Under the pieces are notes generated by a model, which saw only the letters and a list, made by a program, of their open reading frames with translations, was not told the origin of the DNA and did no database searches. The translations under genes were made by a program, and so were the position numbers. From Phycisphaerae bacterium (GTDB lineage: Bacteria; Planctomycetota; Phycisphaerae; Phycisphaerales; UBA1924), in the NCBI GenBank assembly GCA_030432905.1, contig JAUILU010000001.1, positions 1 through 64,000 on the forward strand: DNA of 64,000 nucleotides. The letters run 5' to 3'. Positions 25,804-34,079 of the stretch are shown here, piece by piece (positions within the stretch are counted from its first letter, which is position 1; each line of letters opens with the position of its first letter).

Positions 25804-25819
25804 CCAGTATCGCCCACTT
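25804..25819 (+). repeat. attR direct repeat
   Basis: CCAGTATCGCCCACTT, the second copy of the tRNA-Val 3' end. Flanking bases differ from the attL copy on both sides. Confidence 0.88.
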
Positions 25820-25828
25820 TGACAGAAG

Positions 25829-25864
25829 GCACAGGCTGCACTTCGGTGCGGCTTTGTGCGTTTT
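25829..25864 (+). terminator. Displaced terminator of tRNA-Val
   Basis: GCACAGGCTGCAC-TTCG-GTGCGGCTTTGTGC, an imperfect stem with a UUCG loop followed by GTTTT, 10 nt beyond attR. Before insertion it would have sat about 22 nt after the tRNA, so it is probably the tRNA's original terminator. Confidence 0.55.
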
Positions 25865-25928
25865 GGGATGTTGGGGCGAAGTGGATCGAGAACCAGTATG
25901 GCAAACCAAATCTTGATACGCTGTATCC

Positions 25929-27317
25929 ATGCACGGATTTCAAACTACTGGGCTACGAGTTGTGCGTTTCGTTATTGTTTTAGTTAGCACGATGTCAGTA
26001 GCGCCGATGCACGCTCAGGTTCTGAATGAAACCCAGAAGTTCAAGGTTGATGAGAGTGTAAAATTAGAGTTCTTTGGCTCTGATGTGGATATTGATGGCG
26101 AGTTGATCGCTGTTGGCAGATTAACTGATAAAGGTATCAGCGGATCTGGGGCGGTCTATTTGTACAACTCAGATACATACGAACTGGTTCGTAAGATTAG
26201 CTTGTTTGAGATGGGATGGGGTTGGTATTTCGGATTCAGGCTTGATCTATGTGGCGACCGGATTGCCATAAGTGCTATAGCCGGTGCGGTAGGCAATCGC
26301 CGACCGGGTACTGCTTACATTTTTAACGCAGTAACCGGTGAGTTGTTGTATAGCTTTGCATATCCGTACACACATAATTGGGTTGACTATGGAACTGCGG
26401 TAGCCATGTCTGAGCGGTATTTGGCTGTGTCTGCGGTCACTCATGTGAACGGCTACAACTCGGGTTCGGTCTTTGTGTACGACCTGGATGGCGCAGATCC
26501 GACGAGTCATGTTTATGAGCTTCAGCCTGATGTGCTCGAGCGAGACGACTATTTCGGAAATGCTATGGCAATCGAGGGAGACTATTTAGTAGTCGGTTGT
26601 TCTAGATTTGGAAATCATAGTGGTGAGAGGGATCGCGGTGCAGTGTTTGTATACAGCTTGAGCACGGGCGAAGAGATTTATCGATTGATTCCGGAGCACT
26701 TGGGTGAGTACGCATACTTCGGTGCAGATGTGGCGGTTAATGGCGGTGTGTTGGCCGTCGGTGCCGACTATAATCAAGATCATACTGACAACTTTGGGGC
26801 TGTGTACATTTACGAACTTGCGGATGGAATGCTAGATGACATAATTTACCCGCGAGTTCCCGGCGAGGTAGGTTTCTTTGGTTTCTCTGTAGACATATCT
26901 GATGAATATATAGTAGTCGGGTTACCTCAAGATGATGTCAATGGCAGGTACTCCGGCTCTGCCGAACTCTTCGACGCGAACACACATGCTTTCATAGCAA
27001 GGCTTATACCGAGCGACGGCATGGAAGACGCCAAGATGGGGAACCAAATCGCGTTGAGTCAAGGTAAGGTAGTTGTCGCCGCAGAGCATGATAGTGAACT
27101 GGGCTTCCGGTCTGGAGCTGCCTACGTGTTTAACGGGGTAGACAGCGTGTGTACTGCCGACATCAATCACGACGGCGTGCTCACCCCGACCGATTTCACA
27201 GCTTGGATCGGTGCCTTCAATTCAAGTACAGCCGAATGCGATCAGAATGGCGACGGCGTCTGCATTCCAACCGACTTTACAGCGTGGATCTCAAACTACA
27301 ACGCAGGATGCCCTTAA
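25929..27317 (+). CDS. Secreted FG-GAP-like beta-propeller protein with GC-type dockerin tail
   Basis: 462 residues with a signal peptide (VVRFVIVLVSTMSVAPMHA). Seven or so repeats resemble FG-GAP/integrin-alpha blades, each of the form FG-AxDVAVNGGVLAVGADYN ... GAVYIYE. The end carries two EF-hand-like dockerin repeats (DINHDGVLTPTDFTAWIGAF and CDQNGDGVCIPTDFTAWISN) and the terminal YNAGCP. This tail is a Phycisphaerae hallmark, thought to anchor or sort exported proteins, and is nearly the same as in the protein at 41923-46704. Base composition is more AT-rich than most neighbours. Ligand and role unknown. Confidence 0.85.
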   Translation: MHGFQTTGLRVVRFVIVLVSTMSVAPMHAQVLNETQKFKVDESVKLEFFGSDVDIDGELIAVGRLTDKGISGSGAVYLYNSDTYELVRKISLFEMGWGWYFGFRLDLCGDRIAISAIAGAVGNRRPGTAYIFNAVTGELLYSFAYPYTHNWVDYGTAVAMSERYLAVSAVTHVNGYNSGSVFVYDLDGADPTSHVYELQPDVLERDDYFGNAMAIEGDYLVVGCSRFGNHSGERDRGAVFVYSLSTGEEIYRLIPEHLGEYAYFGADVAVNGGVLAVGADYNQDHTDNFGAVYIYELADGMLDDIIYPRVPGEVGFFGFSVDISDEYIVVGLPQDDVNGRYSGSAELFDANTHAFIARLIPSDGMEDAKMGNQIALSQGKVVVAAEHDSELGFRSGAAYVFNGVDSVCTADINHDGVLTPTDFTAWIGAFNSSTAECDQNGDGVCIPTDFTAWISNYNAGCP

Positions 27318-27341
27318 CCCCAAATTGGTGGGTGTGAATCA

Positions 27342-29561
27342 CTATTCTGCCTTGTTATTGCCTTCGTTTGCCTCATCCTCAGTATTCGCTTCCCAAACGT
27401 TGTTCTCGCGCGTCAGCTCCGGGTACATCCCATCAGGGTCCAGCTCGACGCGAACGATCGAGCGTTCCTCGGTCGCCACCGGCACCCGCCACGTGTTCGC
27501 AGCGCCCCAGATCTCGACCGGCAGGTCCATCCGCTCCGTGCTCCCGTCGTCGAACGTGACATCCATCATCACCGGCATGACCATGTCGCTCAGGTTCACA
27601 AGCGTGATGCCCGAGCGCGAGTCGTCGATCTCCGACACGTCCGCAACGCCCTGGTCGAGCGTCGCCGACGAGAGCAGCCAGCCCCGCCAGAACCACGACA
27701 GGTCCGTGCCCGACGCGTCCTCCATCGAGCGGAAGAAGTCCGCCGGCTGCGGGTGCTTCCACGCCCAGCGGTGCGTGTACGTCTTCCACGCGGCATCAAA
27801 CCGCTCAGGCCCGAGCACGACCTCACGCAACAGGTACAACGCCCACGCGGGCTTGGAGTAGTTCAGCGTCCCGACCCAGCGGGGCCAGTGCCGGTCGGCG
27901 GGGGTGTTGGACGACTGCGGGTTGTCGCCGTTCATCACGGGCGTCAGCCGCTGCGCCCCGCCCCGGCGGAACCGCATCTCACCGTAAAAATCAGCGTTCG
28001 AGTACATATTGATAAACGAGTTGAACCCCTCGTCCATCCACATGTACCGGCGCTCGTCCGTGTTGACGAGCATCGGGTACCAGTTGTGCCCGACCTCGTG
28101 ATCCGTGACGCCGAACAGCCCCTGGTCGTTGGTCTTGGCGCCGCAGAAGATGATGCCCGGGTACTCCATCCCGCCCTCGGCGCCGTTGATGTTCGACATC
28201 TCGTTGTAGGGGTAGGGGTACAGCCAGTCGGAGTAGAACTCGATCGAGTGCTTGATGTACTGCGTGGACCCGCCCGGCCTGTCCGGGAACTCGCGGTCCC
28301 AGTACCACGCCTCGGCCTCCTTCGGGTAGAGCGACTGGCAGAGCACCGCGCGCTCCTCACCATCGAGATCGGTAATCGTCGCCGTGCACGCGTCCCAGAT
28401 GAACGCATCGCTCGTGGCGAACGCGAACGTGCGGATGTTGTCCGCCGAGAAGCTCCACGTCAAAGAGCCCTCGCCCTCCGGGTGGAACGACTGCGTCCCG
28501 ACCTCCTCGGGCCGAACGATCAGGACCGTGTCCTCGGACTGCCTGGCGATGTCGAGCCGACCGATCACTTCCTCCGAGAGCACATCCCCCGGGTTCGTCA
28601 GCTCGCCCGTCGCCTCGACGATGAACCCGCGTGGCACCGTGATGCTCACCTCGTAGTCGCCGAAGTCCGTGTAGAACTCGCCGTTGCCGATGTAGGGCAG
28701 CGTGTTCCAGCCGTGCACATCGTCGTACTTCGTCACATGCGGGAACCACTGCGCGTACTCAAAGATCGTCCCCTGCTCGACCTCCTCCGCGCCCATCCGC
28801 CTCAAATGCGGCGGCATGTTGAACCCGAAGTCCAGCTCAAACTCGAACGACTCGCCCGGCATGATCGGCGCATCGAGATCCACACGAGCAAGCGTGTCGT
28901 ACACGCTCATCTCGAGCTCTTCGCCTTCCGAGGTCACACCGCCCAGCGTGTACCCGCCATCGAACGCGCCAAGGTCCGTCGACATCACCGAGCCCGGCGT
29001 CCGGCTCATCGTGCCGAGCGAATCCGGGCGGAACAGGTTCTGCTCGAGCTGGAGCCAGATGAAATCGAGCTCGTGCGGCGAGTTGTTGTGGTACGTCACC
29101 GTCATCGACGCCTCAAGCCTGCGGGCCTCCGGGTCGATCGTCGCGTCGATGTCGTAGTCGCAACGCTGCTGCCACCAGTCGGGACCGGGCGCACCAGAGC
29201 CGAGCCGCATCTCGGTGCCGGTCGGCAGGTCGAGTTGCGCAAAGATGTCCTCGGTCGAGTCGCCGGTCGCTCGGCGTGTCGATTCATCAACCGCACCAAA
29301 CTCCGGCCCACGCCGACGCCGCTGCTGCGTGTTCTCCTGCGAACGCTGCCTCTGCTGGGCCTGCTCGCGTGCCCTCGCTGCACGAGCGCGTGACTCGGCA
29401 AGCTCCTGCTGGAGAGCCGCGATCTGCTCGGCATTTATCTGTGATAAGTCCTGCGTCTGATCCTGAGCCTGGCTCGGCGACTCGTTCGACGAGTCGCTCG
29501 TGTTGGTCGAAGCGCAGCCGGCAGCTGCGATCAGAAGGGCGGCGATAGATACTCTGTACAT
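27342..29561 (-). CDS. M1-family metallopeptidase lipoprotein
   Basis: 739 residues from ATG 29561 with signal peptide and lipobox AAGC (Cys14). A coiled-coil, Gln/Arg-rich linker follows (about 35-80), then the M1 fold: a beta-saddle N-domain, the exopeptidase-type motif GGMEYPG, the zinc site HEVGH (near residue 483) with the downstream Glu in WMDEGFNSF. M1 enzymes remove N-terminal residues from peptides; as a lipoprotein it should act in the periplasm or at the surface. The tail (PEIWGAANTWRV region) lacks the ERAP-type C-terminal domain. It converges on the propeller gene, 24 nt away. Confidence 0.88.
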   Translation of the reverse strand: MYRVSIAALLIAAAGCASTNTSDSSNESPSQAQDQTQDLSQINAEQIAALQQELAESRARAARAREQAQQRQRSQENTQQRRRRGPEFGAVDESTRRATGDSTEDIFAQLDLPTGTEMRLGSGAPGPDWWQQRCDYDIDATIDPEARRLEASMTVTYHNNSPHELDFIWLQLEQNLFRPDSLGTMSRTPGSVMSTDLGAFDGGYTLGGVTSEGEELEMSVYDTLARVDLDAPIMPGESFEFELDFGFNMPPHLRRMGAEEVEQGTIFEYAQWFPHVTKYDDVHGWNTLPYIGNGEFYTDFGDYEVSITVPRGFIVEATGELTNPGDVLSEEVIGRLDIARQSEDTVLIVRPEEVGTQSFHPEGEGSLTWSFSADNIRTFAFATSDAFIWDACTATITDLDGEERAVLCQSLYPKEAEAWYWDREFPDRPGGSTQYIKHSIEFYSDWLYPYPYNEMSNINGAEGGMEYPGIIFCGAKTNDQGLFGVTDHEVGHNWYPMLVNTDERRYMWMDEGFNSFINMYSNADFYGEMRFRRGGAQRLTPVMNGDNPQSSNTPADRHWPRWVGTLNYSKPAWALYLLREVVLGPERFDAAWKTYTHRWAWKHPQPADFFRSMEDASGTDLSWFWRGWLLSSATLDQGVADVSEIDDSRSGITLVNLSDMVMPVMMDVTFDDGSTERMDLPVEIWGAANTWRVPVATEERSIVRVELDPDGMYPELTRENNVWEANTEDEANEGNNKAE

Positions 29562-29632
29562 GGTGTGGGACTCCCTGAACGAACAAACGGACAGGGGCAG
29601 TCTATATCGAAAGCGCAAAGCCGTGCACCGAC

Positions 29633-29992
29633 TCATTCCCCCGAGTACGTGCACCCGGAGTTGGCGCCCTCGCGCACCGTGATCCGCGTCAGGCCCGGCA
29701 GCCTCGGCTTGAGCCGGCCCCAGATCCACAGCGTGATGTTCTCGCACGTCGGCGAGCCCATGTCCGCGATCTCGTTCAGGTTCTTGTGGTCCAGATGGTC
29801 GAGACACTCGGCCCACACCAGCTTCTTCAGGTCGGCAAAGTCCAGGATCCACCCGATCTTCGGATCAAGCCCGCCCGTTAGGTAGACCGTCAGCTTGTAG
29901 GTGTGCCCGTGCATGTGCTTGCACTTGTGCCCATCGGGCAGGCCCTCGATCGCGTGGGCGGCGTCGAACGTGAAGTCGCGGAAAATCTCCAT
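29633..29992 (-). CDS. queD: 6-carboxy-5,6,7,8-tetrahydropterin synthase (QueD family)
   Basis: 119 residues. Zinc ligands His13 (FDAAHAI), His28 and His30 (CKHMHGHTY), catalytic Cys24, and the later DHLDHKNLN and PTCENITLWIW motifs match QueD/PTPS. It makes the pterin precursor of queuosine and other 7-deazapurines. No queC, queE or queF is adjacent. The alternative is a eukaryote-type PTPS, but length and Cys pattern favour QueD. Confidence 0.9.
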   Translation of the reverse strand: MEIFRDFTFDAAHAIEGLPDGHKCKHMHGHTYKLTVYLTGGLDPKIGWILDFADLKKLVWAECLDHLDHKNLNEIADMGSPTCENITLWIWGRLKPRLPGLTRITVREGANSGCTYSGE

Positions 29993-30016
29993 GCCGGAGC
30001 GTAGTTCGCATCCAAC

Positions 30017-30050
30017 GAAAAAGCCCCCCGCCGGATGACGAGGGGCCTTT
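30017..30050 (-). terminator. Terminator of the M28 peptidase gene
   Basis: On the minus strand AAAGGCCCCTCG ... CGGGGGGCTTTTT forms a GC-rich stem with G-U pairs and a T-run. It separates the M28 gene from queD. Confidence 0.65.
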
Positions 30051-30078
30051 GGTTTGTGAGTCGGTTCCGCCCAGCGGC

Positions 30079-31962
30079 TTACTTGCCCTGAAGCGTGACC
30101 TCGAGCGTGATCTCTTCGCCGTCACGCTTGACACCGACGTTGACCACATCGCCCGGTTCGTGCTCGGCGAGCTTGCCCATCCAATCCTCGATGTCGAGGA
30201 TCTTCTGGCCGTCCCAGCGGACGAGCACATCGCCCTCCTGAACACCCGCGAGGCCGGCCGAGGTGCCCTCGGTGACGCCGCCGATGGTGATGCCGACGTC
30301 GCCCGCGTTGTAGTCGGGCATCACGCCGAAGCGAACCTTGATGTTGCCCATGCCCGTGTTGGCGCTCTGCCTGGGCTGAGGCTTGACGAACTCCGGGCGT
30401 TCTTCGAGCGTGCCCAGCTTCACGATGATGTCGTGGTACATGTGGCTGACGCGGACGGTGTCCGGGTTGTTCAGCTTCCACGCCGTGTCGCCCGGTGTGT
30501 GGTAGTCGGTGTGGAAGTCGGCGATGATCGAGAACAGCACCGGGATGTTCTTGGTGTAGAACGAGGTGTGGTCCGAGGCGCCGCTCATGTTCGCGGGCGT
30601 GACGATCTCAAGACCCGAGTTGTCGAGGATCGGCTGGAGCGTCTCCTTGAGCCCGGAGCCGGTCTCCATGCCCGACACGATCAGCCTGTCGTTGAGGACC
30701 CGGCCGATCATGTCGAAGTTGATCATGACCGCGTGGTCCTCGATCGGGATGATCGGGTTGTTCGAGTAGTACCGCGAGCCGTTCAGGCCCGACTCTTCCG
30801 CATCAAAGAGCATGAACAGCACCGAGCGAGCGTCGGCGTCATCGGGAAGCTCCGCGTAGCTCCGGCCGACAAGGTCGGCAAGCAGCAGGATCGCAGCCGA
30901 GCCAGAAGCGTTGTCGTCCGCACCCGGGTGCAGCGTGCCCGAACCCGAGCGCGAACCGAAGTAGCCCATGCCGATATGGTCAAGGTGTGCGCCAACAACG
31001 ATCCACTCGTCGGCGAGGTCGCCCTTGCCACGGAGGATGCCGCCGACGTTCTCCGCGTTGAGCACCTCGCGCTCAAGCTCGGCCTTGACAGCCATGGTCG
31101 TGCCGAGATCGATGATCCCGCCGCCCTCGTTCGCCGCGGCCCACAGGCTCTCGGCGTCGTGCCCCTCGACCGAGTCAAGGAACATCTTGCCAGCCTCAGC
31201 CGAGACCATCATGACCGGCTTGTCGCCGCCGCGACCCGAGCCCCGGAATCCGTCGAGACGGTCGATCCGGTCATCGTTTGCAAACGGTGTGTTGATCACA
31301 AGTGCGGCCTCTGCGCCACGCTCGAATGCGCTTCGCAGCTTGCCCGCGAACGAGGCGCTGTCGGACCAGCCGTCGCCCTCGCTCCACGTGCTGTTGCCCT
31401 CGGCGTCCATCGGCTCGAAGCGGTACATGACCGCGATCTTGCCGGTCAGGTCGTCGCCCTCGCCGTAAGAGCTGAACCCGTCCGGCCCGTCGCCGATCGA
31501 GTAGCCAACGAAGACCGCGTCGCCCGTGAAATCACCCGAGCCGCCAAGACCCGTGACGGTGTAGTCGCGCTCGGCCTCGAAGTTGAAGTCGGTGTTCCCG
31601 GTGTCCGCGCGCAGGGCCGAGGACTTCACCTCGAGCGTGCCGCCCAGCGGGAAAGCCTGGCGGAACGAGGAAAACTCGTTGGTGCGGACCGTGCCGTTGG
31701 CGAGCGTTTCCTCGGTCGCAAACGCGGGCTCAAGACCCGCCTGGACAAGGAAGTGCTCGGAATAGTCGCGAGCGATCTCCATGCCCTTCGATCCGGGGAC
31801 CCGGCCTTCCATGAAGTCGTTGGCCAGGTACGTCACGTGCGCGGTGTACACCCGAAGGTCGCGCTCGAAATCCTTCACCCCGGTGTCGGCAGACTGGGCG
31901 GTCGCGGTGCCGCTGACGGCGAGCAGTGCCAATCCGGCAAGGCCTCTTCTCAATGACTTCAC
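30079..31962 (-). CDS. Secreted M28-family aminopeptidase with PA and PDZ domains
   Basis: 627 residues with a signal peptide (LRRGLAGLALLAVSGTATAQ). A protease-associated insert (about 130-260) precedes the M28 core with zinc ligands in VGAHLDHIGM, HPGADDNASG, FDAEESGLNG and the final His near FHTDYHTPGDT. A C-terminal PDZ domain follows (DVGITIGGVTEGTSAGLAGV, GDVLVRWDGQKILDIEDW). M28 enzymes release N-terminal amino acids from peptides; the PDZ domain may dock C-termini. With the M1 and S9 enzymes it suggests a peptide-scavenging periplasm. It diverges from the downstream-encoded zinc ABC cluster. Confidence 0.88.
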   Translation of the reverse strand: MKSLRRGLAGLALLAVSGTATAQSADTGVKDFERDLRVYTAHVTYLANDFMEGRVPGSKGMEIARDYSEHFLVQAGLEPAFATEETLANGTVRTNEFSSFRQAFPLGGTLEVKSSALRADTGNTDFNFEAERDYTVTGLGGSGDFTGDAVFVGYSIGDGPDGFSSYGEGDDLTGKIAVMYRFEPMDAEGNSTWSEGDGWSDSASFAGKLRSAFERGAEAALVINTPFANDDRIDRLDGFRGSGRGGDKPVMMVSAEAGKMFLDSVEGHDAESLWAAANEGGGIIDLGTTMAVKAELEREVLNAENVGGILRGKGDLADEWIVVGAHLDHIGMGYFGSRSGSGTLHPGADDNASGSAAILLLADLVGRSYAELPDDADARSVLFMLFDAEESGLNGSRYYSNNPIIPIEDHAVMINFDMIGRVLNDRLIVSGMETGSGLKETLQPILDNSGLEIVTPANMSGASDHTSFYTKNIPVLFSIIADFHTDYHTPGDTAWKLNNPDTVRVSHMYHDIIVKLGTLEERPEFVKPQPRQSANTGMGNIKVRFGVMPDYNAGDVGITIGGVTEGTSAGLAGVQEGDVLVRWDGQKILDIEDWMGKLAEHEPGDVVNVGVKRDGEEITLEVTLQGK

Positions 31963-32097
31963 GGTGATTCTCCTGATAGTGTGCTGACCCCGCGCAAGAT
32001 GCGGCGCGAGGTGGTCCCGGCTGTATACCGGCTCAAGTTACCTAGGATGCTAGCATCTCACACCCTTCTCGGGGTTCAATCGCCGATCGGAGCACAC

Positions 32098-33363
32098 GTG
32101 CGAACCGGATTCCTCCTGGTTGTCTTTGGAGCCTTGGCCGCCCTTATTGCGGGGGCTAGCTACGCAGATCCACAGGACGGGCCCCACACCGAGGTGCGGA
32201 TCTCGATCACCGACACCGACGTCAGGTTCAACATCACCATGAACCTCAACTACGTCGATGAGATCGCCCCAACCACCCGAGAGTTCCCCGACGTCGTTGA
32301 CCCGACCGAAGAGGGCCTCATCCGGGCCGAGCTCGAGAAGTTCTTCCTCGACGAGAACCGCGTCACCATCGACGGCGTCGAGGTCCGGGGCATCATCGAG
32401 TCCTTCGAGTTCATCCGCCTCGACCGCGAGAACCTCAAGCTCTTCCCAAAGACCGGCCTGAAAGCACTCACTCGGTTCAGCTTCATCATCAGCTACCCGT
32501 TCAAGACCCCGCCCGAAGAGGTCACCATGGAATGGACCGGCTACCCCGAGGACACCTTCTCGACCGAGCCGCTCGGCCCCGACGGCAAACTCCCAAAGCT
32601 CATCGTCCAGGCGCTGCTCAAGGCCGAGGGCATCGTCACACAGATCATCTTCAGCGAGTCCGACCCCGTCGTCGAGTGGCACGCCTCTCACGCGACGATC
32701 GATGACCGTCTCGAGAAAGTCCCGACACCCGCATCCTTCGAGACGCCGACACTCCCGCTCATCAGCACAGCCATCGTCGGCTCGTGGGTCCTGATCTGCG
32801 CCGTGCTCTACCGCAAGGTGGGCAAGACCGTTGTCGCAGCTTCCGCGGTTGTGTCCTTCGCGTCCGCCGCGGCGATGCTGCCCTTTGCGAACATCCCGAT
32901 AGGCGAGCCAAAGGTTGACAACGAGGCGCTGCTTGCGGTCTTCCGTCCGCTGCACACCAACGTCTACCGCGCGTTCGACTACTCCGCCGAGAGCGACATC
33001 TACGACGCTCTGAGTAGAAGCGTCTCGGGCGACATGCTCGAAGAGCTCTACACCTCTATCCACCGAGGCCTCATCCAAGCCGAGCAGGGCGGCTCAGTCG
33101 GCAGGATCACCAAGGTCAACCTCGATGAAGCCAAAGTCACCGGCGTCGATCCCGAAACAAACAGCTTCACCGTCGAGGCCTACTGGGTCGTCGAGGGCAC
33201 CGTCTACCACTGGGGCCACTCGCACCCGAAGCAGACCATCTACCACGCCAACTACACGATCACCGACGACGAGGGCAAGTGGCGCATCACCGACAGCCAG
33301 GTCCTCTCCTCCGAGCACCTGAACCCGAACCCGCTCATCCTGCCCGAGGGAACCGGTCTTTGA
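32098..33363 (+). CDS. Exported membrane-anchored protein of unknown function, first gene of a zinc/ABC cluster
   Basis: 421 residues from GTG 32098 (GGAG 6 nt upstream and a clean signal peptide, GFLLVVFGALAALIAG); ATG 32047 would give a longer leader. The periplasmic domain (about 25-220) is beta-rich with a FFLDENRVTIDGVEVRG segment. Two hydrophobic helices follow (LISTAIVGSWVLICAVLY and VVAASAVVSFASAAAMLPFA), then a second domain (about 280-421) with repeated WxxxGxVxHWGHSHPK-like text. I do not recognise a family. Coupling to the next ATPase (overlapping stop/start) ties it to the transporter; it may be a metal or substrate accessory subunit. Confidence 0.7.
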   Translation: MRTGFLLVVFGALAALIAGASYADPQDGPHTEVRISITDTDVRFNITMNLNYVDEIAPTTREFPDVVDPTEEGLIRAELEKFFLDENRVTIDGVEVRGIIESFEFIRLDRENLKLFPKTGLKALTRFSFIISYPFKTPPEEVTMEWTGYPEDTFSTEPLGPDGKLPKLIVQALLKAEGIVTQIIFSESDPVVEWHASHATIDDRLEKVPTPASFETPTLPLISTAIVGSWVLICAVLYRKVGKTVVAASAVVSFASAAAMLPFANIPIGEPKVDNEALLAVFRPLHTNVYRAFDYSAESDIYDALSRSVSGDMLEELYTSIHRGLIQAEQGGSVGRITKVNLDEAKVTGVDPETNSFTVEAYWVVEGTVYHWGHSHPKQTIYHANYTITDDEGKWRITDSQVLSSEHLNPNPLILPEGTGL

Positions 33364-34079
33364 ATGCCCCGGCCCATCACAACCACGTCCGAGACAACCA
33401 AGCCGCGATCGAGCTGACGGGTATCCGTTTCACGCACGCGTCATCAGACGATGAGCCCTCGCCCTTCACGCTCGCCGTGGACCATCTGAGCGTGAGCGCA
33501 GGCGAGGTCGCCGCGTGCATCGGCCCGAGCGGTTCGGGTAAGTCCACGATGCTCGACCTGATCGCGGGCATCCACGCACCGACCGCCGGCTCGCTCGTCG
33601 TCGCGGGCCACGCGATGCACGCGCTCAACGCCGACGCCCGCCGAACCGTCCGCTTGCAAGAGATCGGCCTCGTCTTTCAGAACCTGGCGCTCGTCGAGTA
33701 CCTCACCGCGCTGGAGAACATCCTGCTGCCGGGGTTCATCGACACCGCCGACCGCGCACCGAAGAAGGCCCGCGCCGAGCAGCTCGCCCAATCGCTCGAC
33801 ATCGCGCACCTGCTCAAGCGCCGGCCAAGGCGGCTCTCGCAGGGCGAACGCCAGCGAGTCGCGATCTGCAGGGCCTTGGTGACCTCGCCCAAGGTGCTGC
33901 TCTGCGATGAGCCGACCGGCAACCTCGACCCCGATAGAAGCTCCCGCACGATCGACCTGCTGCTCGAAGCCGGCGCCGCGAGCGGTGCGGCTGTCGTCAT
34001 GGCGACGCACGATCACACGTTGCTCGAACGCTTTGACAAGGTCATCGACATGGCAGACGTCTGCGGGGTGAAGCCATGA
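33360..34079 (+). CDS. LolD/MacB-type ABC transporter ATP-binding protein
   Basis: 239 residues. The only plausible start that keeps the N-terminus is TTG 33360, overlapping the upstream stop (TTGA). Walker A is GPSGSGKST, the Q-loop is in LVFQNLALVEYLTALEN, the signature is LSQGERQRVAICRAL (Gly-Glu variant), Walker B is VLLCDEPTGNLD and the switch His is in MATHDHTLL. The ALENILLP segment is typical of the LolD/MacB/FtsE group that works with FtsX-fold permeases rather than of metal importers. The next gene is such a permease (ATGA overlap). Confidence 0.9.
   Translation: MNAPAHHNHVRDNQAAIELTGIRFTHASSDDEPSPFTLAVDHLSVSAGEVAACIGPSGSGKSTMLDLIAGIHAPTAGSLVVAGHAMHALNADARRTVRLQEIGLVFQNLALVEYLTALENILLPGFIDTADRAPKKARAEQLAQSLDIAHLLKRRPRRLSQGERQRVAICRALVTSPKVLLCDEPTGNLDPDRSSRTIDLLLEAGAASGAAVVMATHDHTLLERFDKVIDMADVCGVKP

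Larger units (their letters stand above)
22520..25819. mobile_element. 3.3 kb tRNA-Val-integrated element
   Basis: The element is bounded by the 16 bp direct repeat CCAGTATCGCCCACTT: one copy in the tRNA-Val 3' end, the other at 25804-25819 with no tRNA attached. Inside, from the left: tyrosine integrase (interrupted), excisionase-like gene, ribbon-helix-helix gene, a divergent cargo gene, and three small unknown genes. Base composition is visibly more AT-rich than the flanks, except a GC-rich patch at 25280-25370. It has no replication, capsid or conjugation gene I can recognise, so it is a minimal integrative element or a satellite relying on other mobile elements. Confidence 0.85.

Noticed and set aside
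25761-25943. A leftward 60-codon frame crossing attR
   Set aside because: It spans the element boundary and the tRNA-derived repeat and terminator hairpin, overlaps the promoter region of the propeller gene, and has no ribosome site.
27753-29393. A 546-codon rightward frame opposite the M1 peptidase
   Set aside because: It is Arg/Val/His-rich antisense shadow; the leftward frame has a lipobox and the M1 zinc motifs.
30049-31956. A 635-codon rightward frame opposite the M28 peptidase
   Set aside because: Antisense shadow of a clear peptidase with zinc ligands and a PDZ domain.
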